Shown one piece after another: positions 1-9,476 of a stretch of 64,000 nt of DNA. The stretch lies in assembly GCF_017742245.1 (NCBI RefSeq), contig NZ_JAGHKO010000004.1, forward strand, positions 1 to 64,000, read 5' to 3'. Position 1 is the stretch's first letter; every line of letters starts with the position of its first letter. The position numbers and the translations under genes are program-made. The notes under the pieces are model-generated. The model was not told the origin of the DNA, searched no databases, and worked only from the letters and a program-made list of their open reading frames with translations. This DNA is from Niastella soli (GTDB taxonomy: Bacteria; Bacteroidota; Bacteroidia; Chitinophagales; Chitinophagaceae).

Positions 1-3000
1 TACAGCGGCCAAACCGATATCTGTGTAGGCACACCGATAGCAGGCCGTAACCAGCAGGAAATTGAAGGACTGATCGGCTTCTTCATCAATACCCTGGCAC
101 TACGCAGCACTATAGACAGTGAAATATCATTCCATAACCTGTTACAACAAGTACGTACAACAGTGCTCGATGCTTACGAACACCAGGATGTACCGTTTGA
201 AAAAGTGGTGGAGGTGGTAGAAACAGAAAGAGACCGAAGCCATAGCGCCATCTTCCAGGCATGGTTTGTATTACAGAACGCACCGGAATCGGGCGAGCTC
301 CATTTAAATGAAGTAAAACTATCCAGTGAAGGTTCGGCCGACATCACAACAAAATTCGATCTCAGTATCGGCATAGAAGAATCGGCAGCGGGACTGCAGA
401 TTGGTTTAACCTACGCAGCCGATCTGTACCGCCCGGAAACTATGGTGCAGCTGCTGGCGCATTATGAACAGCTGTTGCAGGCTATTTCCTATAATACCAA
501 CACCACCGTTGGCCATTTACCGATGATGACCGCAGCAGAAGAAGACCACCTCTTGCTTACCCTCGGTACAGCCACCGTAGAATACCCACGTAGCCAGTCT
601 ATAATACAATTATTCGAACAACAGACGGCTCTGACGCCAGATAACATCGCCATCGTTTTTGAGGATACCAGCCTCACCTATAAAATGCTTGATGAAAAAG
701 CCACCCAACTGGCAGTATTCTTACAACAGCAGGGTGTGCAGCATGAAGACAGGGTAGTGGTATCTGTAAAAAGGTCCTGGGAATTGCTGGTGGGTATCAT
801 CGGCACACTAAAAGCAGGCGCCGCTTTTGTACCGGTTGATCCGGCTTATCCTGCAGAACGACTGCAATATATACTGAAAGATACCGGCAGTAAACTATGC
901 ATAGGCGATGAGGGATTAAAGCAAAAGCTGTCTGAAAGCACAGCTGTACTGTGTATTGACCTGATCAACGACTGGCCGCAGATCAATAGGGCAACGGGTG
1001 CTGTACAATCTTATAGAAGACCATCCAGCCTTGCCTATGTGATCTATACCTCCGGTTCTACCGGCAGGCCTAAAGGCGTGATGATAGAAGACAGTGCCTT
1101 GCTGAATCACGTGTATGGCATGATACAACAGGGCAATCTGTCGGCCTGCCGTTCATTCGCTATTTTCTCTATGCTCACATCAGATCTCAGCCATTCCATT
1201 TTGTTTTCGGGGCTAATGGTGGGTGGGGCTATACACATACTGTCGGACAGGGTACTGGAAAGCGGTCAACTGGTAGCCAATTATCTTCAGGCCCACCAGG
1301 TCGACTGTATGAAAATGGTTTCTTCGCTCTGGCTGGCCTACGCAGATGAAGCTGTTTTAACACCACGTAAAGTATTGGTGTTTGGCGGAGAGCCATTGTC
1401 CGTTCATATTCTCCGGTTATTACGCGAGGCACAATACAATGGAGAATTATATAATCACTACGGACCAACAGAAACTGCCATTGGCCGATGCATATATAAA
1501 ATTGATCTTAACAAGAAGTACACAAATATTCCTATCGGCATACCGTTTTCCAACACCCGATTATATGTGGTAAATGGATCACAGGTATTGAACCCGGTCG
1601 GCGTGGCGGGTGAATTATACATTGGGGGCGAAGGGATTGCCCGCGGGTACCTGGCTTCACCGGAGCTCACTGCAGAAAAATTTATTCCCGATCCATTCAG
1701 CAAGGATGCAGCTGCACGTGTATATCGTACCGGTGATATTGTTCGCTGGACTGTTGATGGTTACCTTGAGTACATCGGGCGTAAAGACAGCCAGGTAAAA
1801 ATAAACGGATACCGCGTAGAACCCGGCGAAGTGGAATCCGTGCTGCAGTCATGTCCTGCTATCCGGCAGGGTTATGTATTGGCGAAGAAGGACCAGTATG
1901 GCACTTTGCAATTGATCGCCTTTGTAGTGGCTGATACAGCGATCGATACCGAAGATGTATTGCAATTCCTTCAGACCAGACTGCCGCAATACATGGTGCC
2001 CGCTTTCATAACACAGATCCAGCAGGCCCCACTTACACCAAATGGTAAGATAAACAGGCAGCAACTGGCGGCTATGGATATCACAACCAGCGTCGTACTG
2101 GAATATGAGCCGCCACGTAACCATCAGGAAAAAGTACTCGTACAACTATGGCAGGAGCTGCTGCATGTGGAGGCAGTGGGTATCCATGATAATTTCTTCC
2201 GCCTGGGTGGACATTCATTATTAGCTATAAGACTGATCTCTGCCATTAGAAAAACATTGAAACGCGAAGTGGCCATCAGGGATATTTTCGATCATCCCAC
2301 CATCGCATCCCTGGCATCGGCCATCGCCACCCGTTCGTTGTATGTAAACATGCCCGCTGTTACCGCGTCACCCCGACCGGATCGTATTCCTTTGTCGTTC
2401 GCACAGGAGCGGTTATGGTTTATAGACCGCTTCCAGGGCAGTCTGCAATACCATATGTCGTGGGTGTTTACCATACGGGGCATCCTCGACACCGCTGTTC
2501 TGGAGGACTGTTTCCGGGAAATCATTCAACGGCATGAAGTGCTGCGTACTGTTATCAGGGAATACGACGGTGAAGGATACCAGCACCTCCTGGATGGCTT
2601 TAACTGGCGGATGAACTGTGTAGATGAAGCCGCTATTCTTTCAGGCGGACATACCATCGAGGAATACACCACTGCACAGGTGCTTACGCCTTTTGATCTT
2701 TCCAACGATGCCATGATCAGGGTAACCCTTATACGTATCAGCGATACCGAGCACCGCCTGATCACTATTATACATCATATCGCATTTGACGGATGGTCCA
2801 TCGCTATACTGGTCAACGAACTTACTGCTTTGTATGCAGGCAGGATAGCGGGTGTAGCGGCGGATCTAACGCCTTTACCGGTGCAATATGCCGACTATGC
2901 CAGCTGGCAGCGCGCATACTTCGAGGGGCCTGTGCTGGAATCGAAGATCCATTACTGGCAACAAAAATTGCAAGGTGCACTGCCACTTCAGTTACCCACA

Positions 3001-6000
3001 GATTTTGAAAGACCGGTTGAACAAAGTATACAGGGTGGTACGGCAGTAAAAATAATCGGCAAAACCCTGCGCAACCAACTGGTAGCCCTTTCGGAACAAG
3101 AAGGCGTGACTTTATTCATGACACTGCTTACCGCCTTCAAAATATTGTTATACCGGTACAGCGGCCAGCAGGATATCTGTGTAGGTACGCCCGTAGCCGG
3201 CCGGCACCAGCAGGAGCTCGAAGGATTGCTGGGCTTTTTCATCAATACCCTTGTTTTGCGAAGTGAATTGAACGGCAACCAGTCATTCAATACTTTATTG
3301 CACCAGGTAAAAGAAACTACCTTGTCTGCCTATGAAAACCAGGATGTGCCTTTTGAAAAAATAGTCGAGACACTCCACCTTACCCGCGACGCCAGCCGCA
3401 ATCCCTTGTTTCAGGTAATGCTGGTATTGCGCAATACGCCCAGGGCGGAACTGCCCGAACTGGGTGAAACTACCATTGTGCCCGATGGCAAAACACAATT
3501 TACCTCCCAGTTCGACATCACCTTTTTTGTTACAGAATCTGCAGAGGGGCTGCATTTTAGCGTAGTGTATTGCAGTGACCTGTTCCGGCACGATACCATC
3601 CTGCGGATGACCGATCACTTCGAGAACCTATTGACCGACCTGGTACAAAACAGAGAGATCCCCATCAGCGAACTGAACTTGCTTACAGTACGGGAGCAAC
3701 ATCAGTTACTGAATGCATGGAATGATACAGAAGCAGCCTATCCGCACGACAAAACCGTAATCGATCTTTTCGAAGAACAGGTGAACAAAACACCAGATAC
3801 CGTAGCACTGGCATTCGGTCAACAGCAACTGACCTATAGCGAACTGAACAGGCAGGCCAATCAACTGGCGCATTACCTGCAACAGATGGGTATAGAAAAA
3901 GGGGAACTGGTCCCCATTTGCATAGAACGTTCTGTTTATATGGTAATAGCTATGATTGGTATTGGCAAAGCAGGTGCCGCCTATGTTCCTATAGATCCTG
4001 ATTATCCGCAGCAGCGCATCAACTATATGCTGGAAGATATAGGCGCCCGCCTGATCATCACCTCTGAATTTGTAACAACCACCCGAACATTCGATCACCT
4101 CGTAAGACACATAGTGCAACTCGACCAGGATGGGGATACAATAGCCACCTGTGAATACAACAACCCGCCAAAGAACCTGCAGCCGGACGATCTCCAATAT
4201 GTGATCTATACATCCGGTTCAACAGGACAACCTAAAGGCGTGATGGTGCCATACAAGGGAGTTGTGAACCGCCTTTACTGGATGTACCAGCGCTATCAAT
4301 TTAACAGTGACGTGGTGCTGTTGCAGAAGACGCCCTATATATTCGATGTATCAGTATGGGAATTCTTTATGCCCTTATGCTTCGGTGGCAGGCTGGTGCT
4401 TTGCAGCAAAGAAGTGGTGCATGATCCCTTATTGCTGATCACTGCTGTTGAAGAATATGGCATCACGCATATTCATTTTGTACCCGGCATGCTGGCAGTA
4501 TTCCTGCAAACCCTCGATCAGCACCTGGCGCACCGGTTGCGTTCGCTGCAACATGTTTTCTGCAGTGGTGAAGAACTGAGACCGGAATATGTGAAACAAC
4601 ATTATGCCCTGTTGCAATGCCCATTGCATAATTTATATGGACCAACCGAAGCATCTATAGAAGTAAGCAGTTACGACACAACGAAAAACGACACAAGCAT
4701 ACCGATAGGAAAACCCATTTCGAATGTACAGTTATATGTGCTGGATGCGGCGGCGCAATTATTACCCATAGGTGTACCAGGTGAACTGTACATAGGAGGA
4801 GTAGCCGTGGCACATGGCTATCTGCATCAACCCGCGCTGACTGCAGAAAGGTTCATCGAAAATCCATTTGTGCCTGGTACAAGAATGTACCGTACTGGCG
4901 ACAGGGCCCGCTGGCTTCCTGATGGCAATATCGCCTTCCTGGGCAGAAAAGATGAACAGGTAAAAGTGCATGGCTACCGCATCGAATTGGGAGAAATAGA
5001 AAATAGCTTACTGGCATATAGTGACATAAAACAAGCGGCGGTTATCGTTCGCGAAACAGACCCCGGAGAAAAACAACTGGTTGGTTACATAGTACCTGGC
5101 CCGCATTTCAGCAGTGAAAAAGTATTTGCGTACCTGCGGTCGCGTTTGCCAGCCTATATGGTCCCTGCCTTTTTGATAGAACTGGCCGAACTACCATTGA
5201 CTGAGAATGGTAAAGTGAATAAACAACTATTACCACACGAAGAAATGTTTGTTATTACCCAGGACAACTACGTGGCCCCTTCAAACGATATCGAAGCAAG
5301 ACTGACGCTTATTTGGGAAGAACTGCTTCGAAAAAAGCAAATAGGCGTATTTGACAATTTCTTTGAACTAGGCGGACATAGTTTACGCGCCATGCGGCTG
5401 GCCGCTGCAGTATACAGGGAATTTGCCGTGGCCATCAACTTAAAGGAATTTTTCCTGGATCCTACAATACAGGGTATTGCCAGGATGATCACAAACGGCA
5501 CATCTGACGGTATCGGCATGCCGCATGCTGGACAACAAATGGATATCGTTGTACAAGAGGGCGTTACTTACTTTGGCATCACCGCTACGCAGGTATATTG
5601 GGTAAACGATGAACAGGACCGCGCATTCAAAGAAAACGATCGTTTGCATGGATATGTGTATCCCTGTTATGAGATCGAAGAGGCGCTGGATCTCGCCGCG
5701 TTATACAATGCCATTAGCTATCTCATTCAAAGACATGAAAGTTTACGGTCTACTTTTCATTTCATCGATGGCCGTTATATGATGAAGGTGGAAGAGGCCG
5801 CCGACCCTATGTTCCTGCCCGAATTCAGGGATTACAGGCAAACGGACATTCGCAGTGACGAAGCCATCGATTACATCAGTTATGAACATCACCGGTTCAG
5901 GTTCGATAAAGGCCCCTTGTTCCTCGTGCGCATCATTCAAGCGGCCGATGAAAGGTATATCATCTCATTCGGTATGCACCATGTTATTTACGATCCCTGG

Positions 6001-6945
6001 TCGATGGAGATCTTCCTGCGCGATCTGTTTACCGCTTACAAAGCCTTTGCAGAAGATAAGCAACCCGATCTGCCCCAACTGCCGATACAGTTCAAAGAGT
6101 ATCTGTCATTCGAGAACCAGTATGTTAGAAAGTATTACCGACAGCACAAAAATTACTGGCAATCGCTGTACCCTGCTCTTCCAGGCAAACTGCATATTCC
6201 CGGTCGCCTGTCTTTTGATGAAAAACCTATGGCTGAAAGAAAAGGCGGTTCCAAAAAATTCTGGTACACCGAAGAGACGATTGAAAAGCTGAACCAGCTG
6301 GCGCGCGCACATTCCGTCAGTTTGTTCGTGGTACTGCAGGCAACGTGTAAAACCTATCTCGCCCGCATCACCGGCCAGTATGATATCATGATCGCAACCT
6401 ATGTGTTCGGCCGCGATTATTTGGGTGCAGAAGAACAGATCGGCAGTTATGCAAGGACCGTATTGATCAGGACCGTCTTCGATGAGAAAGACAGTTTTAC
6501 AGATGGCTTGCACAAGGTGATCCGCTCAAATGAAGACATGCGTACTTTCAGGGCCTGCACCTTGCGCGAGCACCTGGAAGAAATAGGATTTCCATTCATA
6601 CAACCGGGCGCTACCTGTTGGCAGATCAATATGCAGTTTGCCGATACTACCGGTATCTATCTCAGCCAAACGGAACTCGGAGAAATTTCACAGGTGATAA
6701 AACGTGGACCACCCAGACGCCCCGGTAAGTTTATACTGCCCATCGATATGCAGTTCCAGTTCCACAGGTCCAACGAGGGACTGAGCCTAAACATCCAGTA
6801 CGATACCAGCTTGTATGATATTACAACTATCGAAGAACTGGCTGCAGGCTACTTTGCCTATGTACATGAAGTATTGAACGAAAAACATCTCCATTTATCA
6901 AAATCCGAAGCGCATGATCAAAATATTGAAAGAGAAGTCCGCTAA
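1..6945 (+). CDS. Nonribosomal peptide synthetase, 3' part (C-A-PCP-C-A-PCP-C), incomplete at 5' end
   Basis: The frame is open from base 1, so the protein begins upstream. Order seen: end of a condensation domain (to about 530), adenylation domain A1 (about 600-2060; YTSGSTG near 1045, YGPTE, YRTGD, NGK), carrier protein (LGGHSL, Ser codon 2215), condensation domain (HHxxxDG at 2773, intact), A2 (about 3750-5220), second carrier (Ser codon 5380), and a final condensation-type domain (5560-6900) whose active-site motif reads HHVIYDP. A2 pocket residues read by eye give D-V-W-H-F-S-L-I-E-K, close to the known serine code (EntF type), so serine is predicted. A1 has an unusual A4 region (TSDLSHS instead of FDxSVxE) and its substrate cannot be predicted. 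No thioesterase or reductase domain follows. It heads an operon of glycosyltransferases and tailoring enzymes and overlaps the next gene by 32 bp. Confidence 0.95.
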   Translation, partial: YSGQTDICVGTPIAGRNQQEIEGLIGFFINTLALRSTIDSEISFHNLLQQVRTTVLDAYEHQDVPFEKVVEVVETERDRSHSAIFQAWFVLQNAPESGELHLNEVKLSSEGSADITTKFDLSIGIEESAAGLQIGLTYAADLYRPETMVQLLAHYEQLLQAISYNTNTTVGHLPMMTAAEEDHLLLTLGTATVEYPRSQSIIQLFEQQTALTPDNIAIVFEDTSLTYKMLDEKATQLAVFLQQQGVQHEDRVVVSVKRSWELLVGIIGTLKAGAAFVPVDPAYPAERLQYILKDTGSKLCIGDEGLKQKLSESTAVLCIDLINDWPQINRATGAVQSYRRPSSLAYVIYTSGSTGRPKGVMIEDSALLNHVYGMIQQGNLSACRSFAIFSMLTSDLSHSILFSGLMVGGAIHILSDRVLESGQLVANYLQAHQVDCMKMVSSLWLAYADEAVLTPRKVLVFGGEPLSVHILRLLREAQYNGELYNHYGPTETAIGRCIYKIDLNKKYTNIPIGIPFSNTRLYVVNGSQVLNPVGVAGELYIGGEGIARGYLASPELTAEKFIPDPFSKDAAARVYRTGDIVRWTVDGYLEYIGRKDSQVKINGYRVEPGEVESVLQSCPAIRQGYVLAKKDQYGTLQLIAFVVADTAIDTEDVLQFLQTRLPQYMVPAFITQIQQAPLTPNGKINRQQLAAMDITTSVVLEYEPPRNHQEKVLVQLWQELLHVEAVGIHDNFFRLGGHSLLAIRLISAIRKTLKREVAIRDIFDHPTIASLASAIATRSLYVNMPAVTASPRPDRIPLSFAQERLWFIDRFQGSLQYHMSWVFTIRGILDTAVLEDCFREIIQRHEVLRTVIREYDGEGYQHLLDGFNWRMNCVDEAAILSGGHTIEEYTTAQVLTPFDLSNDAMIRVTLIRISDTEHRLITIIHHIAFDGWSIAILVNELTALYAGRIAGVAADLTPLPVQYADYASWQRAYFEGPVLESKIHYWQQKLQGALPLQLPTDFERPVEQSIQGGTAVKIIGKTLRNQLVALSEQEGVTLFMTLLTAFKILLYRYSGQQDICVGTPVAGRHQQELEGLLGFFINTLVLRSELNGNQSFNTLLHQVKETTLSAYENQDVPFEKIVETLHLTRDASRNPLFQVMLVLRNTPRAELPELGETTIVPDGKTQFTSQFDITFFVTESAEGLHFSVVYCSDLFRHDTILRMTDHFENLLTDLVQNREIPISELNLLTVREQHQLLNAWNDTEAAYPHDKTVIDLFEEQVNKTPDTVALAFGQQQLTYSELNRQANQLAHYLQQMGIEKGELVPICIERSVYMVIAMIGIGKAGAAYVPIDPDYPQQRINYMLEDIGARLIITSEFVTTTRTFDHLVRHIVQLDQDGDTIATCEYNNPPKNLQPDDLQYVIYTSGSTGQPKGVMVPYKGVVNRLYWMYQRYQFNSDVVLLQKTPYIFDVSVWEFFMPLCFGGRLVLCSKEVVHDPLLLITAVEEYGITHIHFVPGMLAVFLQTLDQHLAHRLRSLQHVFCSGEELRPEYVKQHYALLQCPLHNLYGPTEASIEVSSYDTTKNDTSIPIGKPISNVQLYVLDAAAQLLPIGVPGELYIGGVAVAHGYLHQPALTAERFIENPFVPGTRMYRTGDRARWLPDGNIAFLGRKDEQVKVHGYRIELGEIENSLLAYSDIKQAAVIVRETDPGEKQLVGYIVPGPHFSSEKVFAYLRSRLPAYMVPAFLIELAELPLTENGKVNKQLLPHEEMFVITQDNYVAPSNDIEARLTLIWEELLRKKQIGVFDNFFELGGHSLRAMRLAAAVYREFAVAINLKEFFLDPTIQGIARMITNGTSDGIGMPHAGQQMDIVVQEGVTYFGITATQVYWVNDEQDRAFKENDRLHGYVYPCYEIEEALDLAALYNAISYLIQRHESLRSTFHFIDGRYMMKVEEAADPMFLPEFRDYRQTDIRSDEAIDYISYEHHRFRFDKGPLFLVRIIQAADERYIISFGMHHVIYDPWSMEIFLRDLFTAYKAFAEDKQPDLPQLPIQFKEYLSFENQYVRKYYRQHKNYWQSLYPALPGKLHIPGRLSFDEKPMAERKGGSKKFWYTEETIEKLNQLARAHSVSLFVVLQATCKTYLARITGQYDIMIATYVFGRDYLGAEEQIGSYARTVLIRTVFDEKDSFTDGLHKVIRSNEDMRTFRACTLREHLEEIGFPFIQPGATCWQINMQFADTTGIYLSQTELGEISQVIKRGPPRRPGKFILPIDMQFQFHRSNEGLSLNIQYDTSLYDITTIEELAAGYFAYVHEVLNEKHLHLSKSEAHDQNIEREVR

Positions 6946-8041
6946 ACTTGAATGGGTAAACGGATATCCTGCCGGCAATAACGAAACGGCCCTGCTGATC
7001 CCTTTTTATAATGAAAGCTCTAACTGTGACTTTACCCGGCGGCTTTTCTACTATGAAGAAGTGGCCAGGAAGTACAAGGATAAGATGGACGTTATATTGA
7101 TAGACGATGGATCGACCGACGACAGTCTCGAAAAAATAAGATCATTTGTTACCGACAATTACAGCGAGTTCATTGTAGTCTCCGTAACGCCCAATACCAA
7201 TAAGGTAGGCGCGCTTTTTCTTACGGTGCTGTCTATCCCTCATGACCTTATTGTACTGTCGGATTTCGATACCGATATTATCAACCTCGAAAACCTGCTG
7301 GCTGCTTCCCAAACAATATACCACGAAAAAGACCTGATGGGCTGCTATTTCAGAATGCTGCCATATGAAGGAGATGGCGCTATATTCCGGTTCCAGCAGT
7401 TTGAATACTCGCTTGTTCGAAGCCTGTATGAATTTCATAAAAAGGATGGGAGTGTACCGGTAATGCCTGGAGCCGGTTCCTGTTACAAACGCGATGTACT
7501 GGTTTCAATATACCGCGAGCACAGCGGGTTCAGAAGCGGGGAAGACCGCGAAGCCACCCTGCTGGGATTGAAAATGGGTTACAGAACGGTGTACAAGGAA
7601 AATGTGTTGACCCTAACGCGGCCGCCCTTATCTTTTAAAACACTCGTAAAGCAGCGCATTCGCTGGAACCTCGGCTATCTCGAAACCTTTTACAAAGAAA
7701 AAAAATATTACTACAGGCAAATTAGCCAGTTGACTCGGGTGGGTATAAGAACAGTATACGATATGTTCCTGTTCAGTTTTGTTGTAACGCTGCCCCTGTT
7801 GTTGATCGTGGCCGGTATCATTCATATATGGCTGCTGGCAGGATTTATGGTTTTTATATATGCTTTTTGCCTGTTATGGTGCCTGTATGTGTTGATCTTT
7901 TTCCGCAAGGAAACCGGTGATATGAAAGGAAGAAGTATCAAAACCGTATTAGCCTATCCGGCCATGAAAATAGCCGTTGATTATTTCGCCTGGACCGGCG
8001 CCTTATTTCGATTCTTAAGAAAAAAACAGGACAAAATATAG
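6914..8041 (+). CDS. Membrane-anchored family 2 glycosyltransferase
   Basis: A 375-residue GT-A enzyme of family GT2. Visible are the nucleotide-binding DDGSTDDS segment, the metal-binding SDFDTD (DxD) motif, the acceptor or base region GEDREAT, and QRIRW, which matches the Q/RxxRW motif of processive GT2 enzymes (cellulose, chitin and hyaluronan synthase relatives). Two hydrophobic segments follow (roughly residues 280-345), so it sits in the inner membrane. The start overlaps the NRPS end by 32 bp, suggesting translational coupling. Transfer of sugar to the peptide or to a lipid carrier is inferred; donor and acceptor are unknown. Confidence 0.88.
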   Translation: MIKILKEKSAKLEWVNGYPAGNNETALLIPFYNESSNCDFTRRLFYYEEVARKYKDKMDVILIDDGSTDDSLEKIRSFVTDNYSEFIVVSVTPNTNKVGALFLTVLSIPHDLIVLSDFDTDIINLENLLAASQTIYHEKDLMGCYFRMLPYEGDGAIFRFQQFEYSLVRSLYEFHKKDGSVPVMPGAGSCYKRDVLVSIYREHSGFRSGEDREATLLGLKMGYRTVYKENVLTLTRPPLSFKTLVKQRIRWNLGYLETFYKEKKYYYRQISQLTRVGIRTVYDMFLFSFVVTLPLLLIVAGIIHIWLLAGFMVFIYAFCLLWCLYVLIFFRKETGDMKGRSIKTVLAYPAMKIAVDYFAWTGALFRFLRKKQDKI

Positions 8042-8068
8042 CATTGATCGTTTTACAAAACTTAACAT

Positions 8069-9247
8069 ATGTCCACTGAATCAACAAAAAAAGCAGATAG
8101 TTGGAAAGCAGGAAAAACCAGTTTCACTGAAGATGGCATACGCATGATCGAACTGGAGGCAGGCAGTAATGTAATTAAAAAGCTGCGCGAAGATTGGCAG
8201 GCATTTGCTGCGGCTATACCGCCTTATCCCGGTGGCTTCGAAGGTCGTGGTATCGTTATTTGCGCAGGCGGCTTACGGTACTTTACCTGCGCGTGGATCA
8301 ATATCCATGTATTAAAAAAGACCGGTTGCTCCTTGCCTATAGAAGTGTGGTATACCGGGAATGAATTTACCCCCGAAGTAATAGCAACGCTTACAGACCT
8401 GGGTGTTACCTGCAGGAATGCAAATGATCATAGCAAGCTCCCCATCGATGGGCTGGCGCTGAAGCCTTTCGCCATTTTGAATACCCGGTTTAAAGAAGTG
8501 CTGTACCTCGATGCAGATAATATCTGTACGGCCAATCCCGAACAGTTATTCGAAAACGAAACCTACCGGCAGGGCGGCACCATATTCTGGCCCGATATCT
8601 GGGTAACCGATAAAAACAATCCCATTTGGAAGATCATTGACGCTAGTGATTACGATTCAATAGAACAGGAAAGTGGGCAGATACTGATCAATAAGGAGAC
8701 ATGCTGGAAAGAGCTGAACCTATGTATGTACTTCAATGAACAAAGGCAATATTATTACACCATGCTGCTGGGCGATAAAGATACTTTCCGGTTTGCATGG
8801 AAAGCCTTGCAATCACCCTATTATATGATCCCAAAACCTGTGGCTTATTGTGGTTATACCAATAAGAACGACAACAGCTTTTTTGGGCTTTCCATGGCGC
8901 AGCACGATCCGATTGGCAATATCCTGTTTATTCATCGCAACCTGTTGAAATGGGATATTACCGCCCCCGGGGAAACCATCTGGAAAGAGATCCGGCAGTT
9001 CAAGGCAGATGCCAGGCAAAAGGTGATCAACGGGAAGTATATCAATACGCCAAACGGACTTGGGTTTAATGTGATCGATGTGCAGGGAGAAGTGGAAACC
9101 CTCGACTTCAGGCATCTGCTGGGCGATCTGGAAAAGGAATGCCTGCAAATACTGAATGCCCTGCGTGATTCACCAATGTATGGGCGCTACCTGCTGCATA
9201 CTTACTTCTGTTATTTCAAACCGCAGTACCTACATAATACTAACTAA
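8069..9247 (+). CDS. GT71-like glycosyltransferase (Mnn1/alpha-mannosyltransferase-like)
   Basis: A 392-residue protein resembling the 'putative mannosyltransferase' family related to fungal Mnn1 (PF11051/GT71). Seen: an N-terminal GIVICAGG strand, a GCSLPIEVWYTG segment typical of the family, then LKPFAIL and the metal-binding YLDADN motif, followed by a tryptophan-rich acceptor region. No signal peptide or membrane segment, so cytoplasmic. It lies 27 bp after the GT2 gene in the same operon. Mannose as donor is only a family-level guess. A second sugar transferase in an NRPS operon supports an oligosaccharide-bearing peptide. Confidence 0.75.
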   Translation: MSTESTKKADSWKAGKTSFTEDGIRMIELEAGSNVIKKLREDWQAFAAAIPPYPGGFEGRGIVICAGGLRYFTCAWINIHVLKKTGCSLPIEVWYTGNEFTPEVIATLTDLGVTCRNANDHSKLPIDGLALKPFAILNTRFKEVLYLDADNICTANPEQLFENETYRQGGTIFWPDIWVTDKNNPIWKIIDASDYDSIEQESGQILINKETCWKELNLCMYFNEQRQYYYTMLLGDKDTFRFAWKALQSPYYMIPKPVAYCGYTNKNDNSFFGLSMAQHDPIGNILFIHRNLLKWDITAPGETIWKEIRQFKADARQKVINGKYINTPNGLGFNVIDVQGEVETLDFRHLLGDLEKECLQILNALRDSPMYGRYLLHTYFCYFKPQYLHNTN

Positions 9248-9257
9248 AAAACCGTGT

Positions 9258-9455
9258 ATGAGACAGGAAACTGAGATCCTGGAAAAAATTGAAGAGCTAC
9301 GCACCAACCTTAACAATATAGTGGAAAAGGCAGATGCCGAAATGACCAAGCCTTATGCAAAAAGGGATTTGCGCCTGTTACGATTTCTAAACAGGGAAAA
9401 GAATGTATGGCAATTTGCCCTGCAGCAAATGGAATGGTTGCTTGCCACTGAATAA
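9258..9455 (+). CDS. Small conserved-looking protein of unknown function (65 aa)
   Basis: A charged, probably helical protein starting at the ATG at 9258, 10 bp after the GT71-like gene. A longer upstream reading exists from 9156 but would overlap that gene. The sequence (EILEKIEELRTNL... ending QQMEWLLATE) suggests a two-helix coiled coil. No motif is recognised. Its tight packing between two glycosyltransferase genes argues for a real gene with a role in the same pathway, perhaps as a partner protein; that is inference. Confidence 0.65.
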   Translation: MRQETEILEKIEELRTNLNNIVEKADAEMTKPYAKRDLRLLRFLNREKNVWQFALQQMEWLLATE

Positions 9456-9476
9456 TATTTAAAAATAATAGTTTGT

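Noticed and set aside
6106-6513. 135-codon frame antisense to the NRPS, and similar antisense frames over large genes
   Set aside because: Shadows of strongly coding sequence on the other strand; no start context or family.
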